NCBI GenBank assembly: GCA_034439755.1
Contig: JAWXAZ010000008.1
Location: 1 to 64,000 of the forward strand
Reading direction: 5' to 3'
Length of the DNA stretch: 64,000 bases
From: B1 sp034439755
Lineage (GTDB): Bacteria; Bacteroidota; Bacteroidia; UKL13-3
Position numbers and translations under genes: made by a program. A model generated the notes under the pieces. That model was not told the origin of the DNA. It saw nothing but the letters and a program-made list of their open reading frames with translations, and made no database searches. Below, in pieces: positions 57,926-64,000 of the stretch (its first letter is position 1; the number at the start of each line of letters is the position of its first letter).

Positions 57926-60900
57926 TTATGGTTCTATTATAAACTTCCTTGGGTAAAATTGATATTCTGAGGAGCTAGGCAGAATGAAATAAAGTCCTGG
58001 ACTTAAATCAATTAAATTTAAAATCTGGAGATTTTCATTAGCCTTGGACTCATAAGCTAGCTGGCCATTTTCATTTAAAACAACGATGTGTTCAGGAGTT
58101 TGCTTTTTAAAACTAAGGGTAATATAACCGTTCGACGGATTAGGGAATAAATCGTAAGCAATATTCTCGCGTAAAACTTCCTTTAATCCCACAAACTTCT
58201 CCACCGTTACAAATAAATAATTGGTATCGCCAAAGCATCCAAAGCTATTTTTTTCAAGCATTTTGATAGAGGCTGTGCCAATGTTTGGAAACTGCATGGT
58301 AGCAAAATTTGAGTCTGTTTTTATTAAATTTCCATTGGTCACCCACCAATTATAAGTGCGGTTATAATTTAAAGCACAATGATAGGTCTGGCTCTTTAAT
58401 TCGTTCTTAACCAGTATTAAACCATAAATTAAATTAGCAGAAGGCCTCTCATTAAAGCTTAGGGTTTCAAAATTAGAAGTATCGTAACAGCCAAAGGCAT
58501 TCCTTAAAATAACCTGATAATTTCCGCTTTTGTTTGCTGCAAAATTGTTTTGGTTCGAACCGAAAATGTTTTGATTATTTAGGCGCCATTGGTAAAAGGA
58601 TTCTTGATTGGCTTCAGATGTTAATTGAATGAAATCGCCGCTGCAGGCATTAGATCCATGTTGATTTAATATTTTGGCTATTGGATTTGGGTAGGCAATA
58701 ATTTGAAGTCCCGTAGAGGTGTCAATACATCCATAATTATTGGTATGTATGGCCTGAACCAAGCCAGTTTTATTGCAGTTAAATTGATTTAATGTATCTA
58801 AAGTTGGCACGCCATTAATGAGCCAATTTACACGAGTACCCATAATTAAATTAGTTTGAATTAGGGCCTGTGCGCCAGCACAAAAGCTTGTGGGCGAATT
58901 GGTAAAAACGATGGCACTGGGACTAGGGAGTACATTTATATAATTAATGGAAGAATCTTTACATCCTTTGTTATTGGCTAATAACAATTTAACTTGATAA
59001 TACCCAGGTAAATTATATTGTTTTTGAATGGCATTTTGGTTGCTGGTATCGAAATTACTTTCGCCAAGGTGCCACTTTAAATAGGTGATTGAATCTAGAG
59101 GGTTGGCGTTAAAAGTAAAGATGTAGTTATTTCCCTTAACGCATTGGTTTGAGCCATTAAGGGTGAAATTCTTTTGGGAAATAGCATTGAAATCTATCCT
59201 TACCGAATTTGAGGAATCGGCGTCGCCTCCTGATTTTACTAACCTTTTAATCCAAATGGTATTTGCAGGATAATATTGTGGTTGAAAAAATGGCTGGTTG
59301 GCGGAATTTAGGGCAAGGGTGAAATTTGAATTGGGGCCAACCGTAGAAATGAGCCAAGAATAGGTAAAACTACCCGAACCACCGATGGGCGTGGAGCCTG
59401 AAACTAAACTGGGATTATTGCCTTTGCACAGTGTTTGATCTCCTATAATGTGGTTGTTGGAGATTGGAATGAGGTTGCCATTTGGGGTCATAGACACAAT
59501 AAAGGCATCGTTTGTTCCTCCAATAGAAGGCTGCCAAGAACCAGTTGTAGTAATAAAACTGGTGGATGTTGTTAGTCCGGTAAAATAAATATAATTTTGA
59601 AGGCCAATTGCCACGTTGTACCCAAAATCTCCGGATAATCCGCCATAATAAGTCGACCAAATAATGAAACCGCTGGTATCAAACTTTGTAATTAAGGCGT
59701 CAAAGCCGCCTTTGTTAGTTAGTTGATGAGTGTTTATGGTCGACATTCCTGTTTCGGAACTTGTAAACCCGCACAGAACGAGGTCTCCCACCTTATCTTG
59801 AATTACCTTATTAGAATAATCATTTCCATTATCGCCAAAATAGGTCGACCAAATCCTTAATCCAGAGGAATCAAACTTGGCCAAGAATCCATCGCCTTCG
59901 CCTTTATAAACCGATTGGAGGGCGCCCATACTGGCTATATTCAATGCAGATTGGATTGAGCCAGTAAGGTAAACGAATCCAGCTTTATCAACCATAACAG
60001 ATCTGCCGTCTTCATTGCCTTCACCACCAAAATAAGTCCCCCAAATTCGAGTACCATTGGGAGAAAACTTAACTAAAAAAGCGTCGTCTGAGGTTCCAGA
60101 GCCAGATAAAGCAGGCTGGTAAACGTTTAGTGATGCAATTGCATTTGCGGAAGAAGTAAATCCTGCTAGGTAAATATTGCCTAATAAATCGGAGGTGATG
60201 CCATTGGCGTATTCATTTCCTAAACCACCGTAGAAAGTCGACCAAATTAAGCCGCCACTGGCATTAAATTTAGCAAGGAAACCATCATTTCCTCCACCAT
60301 TTGAAGTTTGATAGGCACCCGTTGAGCTAACGCCATAAAGCGAACTGCTATAGCCACTTAAAATGATGTTATTGTTTTCGTCTGAGGTTATTCCATAACC
60401 GTAATCAAACAAATCGCCACCAAAATAGCTCGACCAAATGCGGGTTCCAGCCTGAGATAGTTTTACCACAAATGCATCTGTAACACCCCATAACGTATCT
60501 TGAAAAGCATTCGAACTTGCTATTCCAGCAACAGAGCCTGTTAGCCCGGCCACAATCACATGACCTTGTTTAGAAATGGAGATATCATAACAATAATCGT
60601 TGTTTTCGCCACCATAATAAGTAGCCCAACATAACTGGCCATTTTCCAGAAACTTTAGTATAAATCCGTCGTTAAATCCGCCATAAACAGATTGAAAAGC
60701 ACCATTGGTGGCTATGTTTGAGGCAGAGTAAGTATAACCAGTGGTATAAATATTCCCAAGCGTATCGGTGGCAATACTATTGCCATTTTCATAATAAGTG
60801 CCGCCAAAATAGGTTGCCCAAGGACTAGGGTCCACCACCAATTTCTCGCCATCTTTTTTCTCTGGACAAACCAAGCCAATACTGCCATTTAAAAGCAAGT

Positions 60901-61588
60901 TAAATTTAACCAAGGTCGATTTTTCCTTTAAATCATTGGTGAGAAAATAGCTGTAGGGGATTTTTTCTGAGATAAGGCCAAGAGGTGTTTTAATGTTTAA
61001 AACATTTCCATCTGAACCAATTTCGAAGGGAGCGCCTAAAACGTCTAGTTGGAAATCTTGTAGCTTAGAACCGGGGTGAGCGATAATGTTGTATTTAAAT
61101 TTTTCTCCAATCACAAACTCTATATCTATGCCTGGGTAAATGTCTTTATAGAGAATCTTGGAATAATGCCGAATAAATACGGCTAAATCGCCAGATATTT
61201 CGTTATAATAGTTTATATATGAGCTATTTGGTTCAGACCGAATGATTTTTTTATTTGTGTTTGCATCTTTAAATATAAAATCAACACGTTGCGATTGAAA
61301 TTGTGGGTTCGTTTTTGGAAATTGAAAGTGCTTGTTGGTTTTGGGGTTCGAATTAACTTTGCCAATAAGTTTGTTTATTTGGTAGCTGAAACCTGTTTTA
61401 GTGAGCTGAACTTGAAAATTTTCTTGGTTATAAATAAATAAAACATCTGGATTGGGGAGTCTAGATTGGTTCATAACCTGACCACGATTTTCAACAAAAC
61501 CAAATATTGGGCTTGCGAAGGCTTGGTATGAATTTAAAATGCCGAGGCAAAAGCTTAGGAGTAAAATATATTGCTTTGGCAGATTCAT
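57926..61588 (-). CDS. Giant secreted SBBP-repeat protein with T9SS sorting domain
   Basis: The 1220-residue protein has a signal peptide (about 1-25), an N-terminal region GFVENRGQVMNQ...VLFIYNQENFQVQLTKTGF typical of SBBP-associated DUF7948-like domains (about 28-250), and then about seven repeats of roughly 60 residues marked by WATYFGG, WATYYGG, WSSYFGG, WSTFYGG, WGTYFGG, WSTYFGD and WSTYYGG (about 258-700), a likely beta-propeller. PKD/Ig-like domains with GCKDSS and CIDTS motifs follow, and a T9SS domain (LFPNPSNGYITLSFKK...) ends it. It is probably a surface adhesin or scaffold. An exact copy of the dispersed 15-mer (61228-61242) and a palindromic variant (58550-58564) lie inside. Confidence 0.87.
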   Translation of the reverse strand: MNLPKQYILLLSFCLGILNSYQAFASPIFGFVENRGQVMNQSRLPNPDVLFIYNQENFQVQLTKTGFSYQINKLIGKVNSNPKTNKHFQFPKTNPQFQSQRVDFIFKDANTNKKIIRSEPNSSYINYYNEISGDLAVFIRHYSKILYKDIYPGIDIEFVIGEKFKYNIIAHPGSKLQDFQLDVLGAPFEIGSDGNVLNIKTPLGLISEKIPYSYFLTNDLKEKSTLVKFNLLLNGSIGLVCPEKKDGEKLVVDPSPWATYFGGTYYENGNSIATDTLGNIYTTGYTYSASNIATNGAFQSVYGGFNDGFILKFLENGQLCWATYYGGENNDYCYDISISKQGHVIVAGLTGSVAGIASSNAFQDTLWGVTDAFVVKLSQAGTRIWSSYFGGDLFDYGYGITSDENNNIILSGYSSSLYGVSSTGAYQTSNGGGNDGFLAKFNASGGLIWSTFYGGLGNEYANGITSDLLGNIYLAGFTSSANAIASLNVYQPALSGSGTSDDAFLVKFSPNGTRIWGTYFGGEGNEDGRSVMVDKAGFVYLTGSIQSALNIASMGALQSVYKGEGDGFLAKFDSSGLRIWSTYFGDNGNDYSNKVIQDKVGDLVLCGFTSSETGMSTINTHQLTNKGGFDALITKFDTSGFIIWSTYYGGLSGDFGYNVAIGLQNYIYFTGLTTSTSFITTTGSWQPSIGGTNDAFIVSMTPNGNLIPISNNHIIGDQTLCKGNNPSLVSGSTPIGGSGSFTYSWLISTVGPNSNFTLALNSANQPFFQPQYYPANTIWIKRLVKSGGDADSSNSVRIDFNAISQKNFTLNGSNQCVKGNNYIFTFNANPLDSITYLKWHLGESNFDTSNQNAIQKQYNLPGYYQVKLLLANNKGCKDSSINYINVLPSPSAIVFTNSPTSFCAGAQALIQTNLIMGTRVNWLINGVPTLDTLNQFNCNKTGLVQAIHTNNYGCIDTSTGLQIIAYPNPIAKILNQHGSNACSGDFIQLTSEANQESFYQWRLNNQNIFGSNQNNFAANKSGNYQVILRNAFGCYDTSNFETLSFNERPSANLIYGLILVKNELKSQTYHCALNYNRTYNWWVTNGNLIKTDSNFATMQFPNIGTASIKMLEKNSFGCFGDTNYLFVTVEKFVGLKEVLRENIAYDLFPNPSNGYITLSFKKQTPEHIVVLNENGQLAYESKANENLQILNLIDLSPGLYFILPSSSEYQFYPRKFIIEP
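61228..61242 (+). repeat. Dispersed 15-mer TTGGTTCAGACCGAA, exact copy
   Basis: An exact copy inside the SBBP-repeat gene, antisense to its coding strand; the protein reads RSEPN across it. Confidence 0.8.
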
Positions 61589-61808
61589 TGTTTTGGTTGG
61601 AGATTAAGACAGAGTAAAGGTACAACTCTGGACGAAACAAAGCAATAAATTTTAAGGCTAATGATTTATCAATGTGTGGATAAGCCCAGTATTATGCGGT
61701 TTATTTCTTCTTTCTTTTTCTCTATAATTAATATTATGTTAAATAGAAATTGAAATAACGCCAGTATTGGTTATTATATTCAGGGTAATTATAAACTGAA
61801 CGGACATA

Positions 61809-61855
61809 AAAAAATCCCCAACGCTACAGGTGTATTGTTGGGGATTAATTTTACA
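61809..61855. terminator. Intrinsic terminator between the SBBP and TPR genes
   Basis: AATCCCCAAC (61813-61822) pairs with GTTGGGGATT (61837-61846) across a 14-base loop, with A-runs upstream and a T-rich tail. It stands downstream of the minus-strand TPR gene. Confidence 0.85.
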
Positions 61856-61868
61856 AAAAAGTTGAATC

Positions 61869-63254
61869 CTATTCGAACAGTTCTCTCCTCTTTTTAGTTT
61901 CCATTGTTTTCTTTTCGTCGTTTAAGTTTGCATAAACTTGTTGGATGCTATACAAAATATCGCGCATGTAAGCATATTTTTCTTTTTTCTTTTCAGCGGT
62001 TTCTTCACCCTTTGCTTCTGCAATTGCAAGTGCTTGATTAAAATACCCTAATGCTGTTGTTAAAATCTCATCCTTTTGTTTTCTCAATGGATTATAACGT
62101 TTATCATATTCGGCACCTTGTAGATTACTTGGAATTGCATTCATTTTTTCTACAACCTCGGTGGTTTTGTTATTGGTTAATGCGCCAAGGTTGTAAAATG
62201 CATCTATATAATCTGGATTCAATTCCACCACCTTTTTATACTCAATTTCGGCTTTAGAGGCATTTTCTTTGGCGCGTGCTGCTTGTGCATCGTATTGACT
62301 CTGGTAATTGTTAGCTGCCAATGTATAAGTTGCTTTTTTAGCAGGCACCTTTTCTGTTTGTGCTTTTCTTTTTAAGGTTGAAACGGTATCTCTTAAGTTT
62401 TTAGCTTTTTTATTAATATCGTTTGTTAAATTATCATACACACTGCCTCTAACAAATATAAGCGAAGCATCATCAGGATTAATTTCAATGGCCGAGTTCA
62501 ATTTATTCAACAATAAATCTTGGCGACCCATGTTCATATAGATATTAAGCTCTTGATTGATTAAATCCTTTTCGCTTGGGTATTTAGTCCTACCCTGCTC
62601 AATAAATTTTAAGGCAGAAGTGGTGTCGGTTTCCTCAAGATATATATTCGACATTTGCATGTAAATTAGGTGATCATTATAATTTAGATCCATTAATTTC
62701 TGCAAATATTGTTTGGCTTTTGCGTTGTCATTTGACTGAACAGCAGAATAAGCCATATATAAATAGATATTCTTTTCTGACAAATTATTTTTCTTTAAAT
62801 CCTCATTTTTATCATAAGGAATTATATCTAAAACAATTTGGTAGTATTTAATGGCATCTTTATAGTTTTTATTCTCATAAGCGCTAATACCCTTGTTAAA
62901 ACACATAAATGCGCTGTTTAATATTGCCTGATCTTTGCAATAATACGCGTAGCGATTTTTAGCATCATTTTCAATGCACTTTTTGCATCCATTATAAAAG
63001 TTTTCTGCTAAATCGGCATCAACAAGTTTTTCATAAGCGGGATTTCTATAGATGGTATCGAGCACCGCAACATAATAAAACCACGCTTTGGGATCATTTT
63101 TGGTTTCTGAATTTACAATTGCCAATTCAATTGATTTTTTAGCGTCTTCTACCTCGCCATTTCTCAAATAAATTGCGGCACTTTCTACATTACTTCTTTG
63201 GGCAAATCCTTGGAAACTCAAAAGAGTTAGGACTGCTATCAATAGTCTTTTCAT
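61869..63254 (-). CDS. Secreted tetratricopeptide-repeat protein
   Basis: From the ATG at 63254 the 461-residue product begins with a signal peptide MKRLLIAVLTLLSFQGFAQ; the longer frame to 63293 lacks a sensible N-terminus. TPR-like repeats run through the mature protein, for example AFMCFNKGISAYENKNYKDA, IYLEETDTTSALKFIEQG and DAFYNLGALTNN, with a coiled-coil Lys/Ala/Glu-rich insert (about 280-335). Family members are common in Bacteroidetes as periplasmic or surface-associated scaffold proteins. It lies between two terminators and downstream of a truncated M16 peptidase frame. Confidence 0.82.
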   Translation of the reverse strand: MKRLLIAVLTLLSFQGFAQRSNVESAAIYLRNGEVEDAKKSIELAIVNSETKNDPKAWFYYVAVLDTIYRNPAYEKLVDADLAENFYNGCKKCIENDAKNRYAYYCKDQAILNSAFMCFNKGISAYENKNYKDAIKYYQIVLDIIPYDKNEDLKKNNLSEKNIYLYMAYSAVQSNDNAKAKQYLQKLMDLNYNDHLIYMQMSNIYLEETDTTSALKFIEQGRTKYPSEKDLINQELNIYMNMGRQDLLLNKLNSAIEINPDDASLIFVRGSVYDNLTNDINKKAKNLRDTVSTLKRKAQTEKVPAKKATYTLAANNYQSQYDAQAARAKENASKAEIEYKKVVELNPDYIDAFYNLGALTNNKTTEVVEKMNAIPSNLQGAEYDKRYNPLRKQKDEILTTALGYFNQALAIAEAKGEETAEKKKEKYAYMRDILYSIQQVYANLNDEKKTMETKKRRELFE

Positions 63255-63376
63255 TAGATGCTGGTTTAAATAGTACTTTACAAACATATTCATTTCTTTT
63301 TTTAGTTCAAATGCGATTCATCACCTTTTTTAATGCTGATTTAAACTTTTGCGTTAAACTTTCGATATATAGTCAT

Positions 63377-63413
63377 AAAAAAAGAGCTTCAGGTTTCCCC
63401 TGAAGCTCTTTTC
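63377..63413. terminator. Intrinsic terminator between the M16 and TPR genes
   Basis: AAAGAGCTTCAGG (63381-63393) pairs with CCTGAAGCTCTTT (63399-63411), with a 5-base loop and A/T-runs. It stands downstream of the minus-strand M16 peptidase gene. Confidence 0.92.
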
Positions 63414-63427
63414 TGTTTCAAGAATGA

Positions 63428-64000
63428 TTAATTCTTTTCGTAGGTTGCTACCTCTACATCTTTATAATCTTGGATTTTATATCCTAATTTTTCAAGTGGT
63501 GTTTTAACTTTTTCTTTGTCACCTACAATCAAAATGGTCATTTTTTCTGGTTGCAAAATTTCTTTGGCAATGGCATTAATTTCTTCCTTTGTTAAAGATT
63601 TGATGGTTACGTTTTGCTGACGGATATAATCCTTAGGCAAGTTATACTCAACTAAGCGGTTTAAGAAATTTGCCTTTTGGAAGTTGGTTTCATAACGCAA
63701 TGCATCACTTTGGGTAATAGATTTTTTCATAAAATCTAGTTCCTCATCATTAATACCATTGCTTTTATAATTATTTACTTCATACATAATTTCTTTCAAT
63801 GCACTATCTGTTGCCGAAGTTCTAACTCCAGTAGATATTCCATAAACACCTTGGCGATCTTTAAATCCACTGTTATAAGAGCGAATACCATAGGTAAATC
63901 CTTTTTCTTCACGCAAGTTTAGGTTTAAACGGCTATTGAAACTACCACCCAATGGATAGTTCATGGCATTGGTTTTAAAATATTTACCATTCCAATCGTA
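63428..64000 (-). CDS. M16-family peptidase, C-terminal part (cut by window edge)
   Basis: The frame stays open to the end of the window and encodes YDWNGKYFKTNAMNYPLGGSF before the first internal Met at 63964, so the gene starts outside. The visible part, SFNSRLNLNLREEKGFTYGI, YEVNNYKSNGINDEELDFMKKS and EKMTILIVGDKEKVKTPLEKLGY, is the C-terminal M16-C domain of pitrilysin/processing-peptidase-like proteins. This half normally lacks the catalytic HxxEH, which would lie in the missing N-terminal half or in a partner protein. Confidence 0.88.
   Translation of the reverse strand, partial: YDWNGKYFKTNAMNYPLGGSFNSRLNLNLREEKGFTYGIRSYNSGFKDRQGVYGISTGVRTSATDSALKEIMYEVNNYKSNGINDEELDFMKKSITQSDALRYETNFQKANFLNRLVEYNLPKDYIRQQNVTIKSLTKEEINAIAKEILQPEKMTILIVGDKEKVKTPLEKLGYKIQDYKDVEVATYEKN

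Overview
The window is about 64 kb of AT-rich chromosome from a free-living member of the Bacteroidetes (Bacteroidota), probably a Flavobacteriia/Sphingobacteriia-type lineage. The evidence is C-terminal type IX secretion (T9SS) sorting domains on at least five secreted proteins, lineage-typical families (DUF3352-like, DUF2520, DUF6922, the 'asparagine synthetase B'-named secreted protein, LuxC-like acyl-CoA reductase next to a ferredoxin, cysteine-rich CWC), a promoter of the TTTG/TAnnTTTG class, and many starts without a strong Shine-Dalgarno sequence. I see no rRNA, CRISPR array, prophage or intact insertion sequence. One tRNA gene, tRNA-Leu(GAG), is present.

Layout. 1-5.8 kb: a DUF423 membrane protein, a large membrane-anchored protein overlapping a flippase-like gene, and a secreted endonuclease/phosphatase-family protein. 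5.8-15 kb: a probable DNA-damage mutagenesis regulon made of a LexA-like XRE-S24 repressor, a Y-family polymerase (dinB) and a DnaE-type polymerase (dnaE2-like). Each is preceded by the same 15-bp palindrome GTTAATnnnATTAAC. Between and around them sits accessory material: an orphan PIN-like toxin, a nucleotidyltransferase/DUF6922 toxin-antitoxin-like pair, a truncated second nucleotidyltransferase, an IS256-family transposase remnant and short palindromic debris. 15-31 kb: housekeeping and lineage genes (metalloprotease, rhodanese, queA, ispD, DUF2520 protein, trpS, glycosyltransferase, SRAP peptidase, ferredoxin, acyl-CoA reductase, divergent arginase and arginine decarboxylase). 31-46 kb: tRNA-Leu, small membrane proteins, an XRE regulator, a fatty-acid hydroxylase behind a 58-bp tandem array, M48 and M13 peptidases, an ABC ATPase-RecQ-two glycosyltransferase run, ftsE and a TPR lipoprotein. 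46-64 kb: parE, fdhD, M1 aminopeptidase, gyrA, M28 peptidase, surface proteins, a 1220-residue SBBP-repeat protein, a TPR protein and the 3' part of an M16 peptidase gene cut by the window edge.

Three signals are not explained by ordinary gene content. First, a 15-bp word TTGGTTCAGACCGAA (either strand) is scattered through coding and non-coding DNA: five exact copies and about ten near copies by eye. It behaves like a DNA-uptake sequence or a HIP1-like iterated palindrome. Second, the shared operator ties the three mutagenesis genes into one apparent regulon that does not depend on canonical LexA. Third, gene boundaries are repeatedly amplified or duplicated: a 65-bp array of an ispD/small-gene stop-codon junction, a 58-bp x7 array containing the start codon of the fatty-acid hydroxylase, a duplicated rhodanese start, and a 7-bp G-rich (TTTGGGC-like) array in the trpS 3' region. 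A roughly 74-bp palindromic element is also present in three copies.

All calls come from reading the sequence and recognising families by memory. No database search was run, and repeat counts made by eye are minimum counts.
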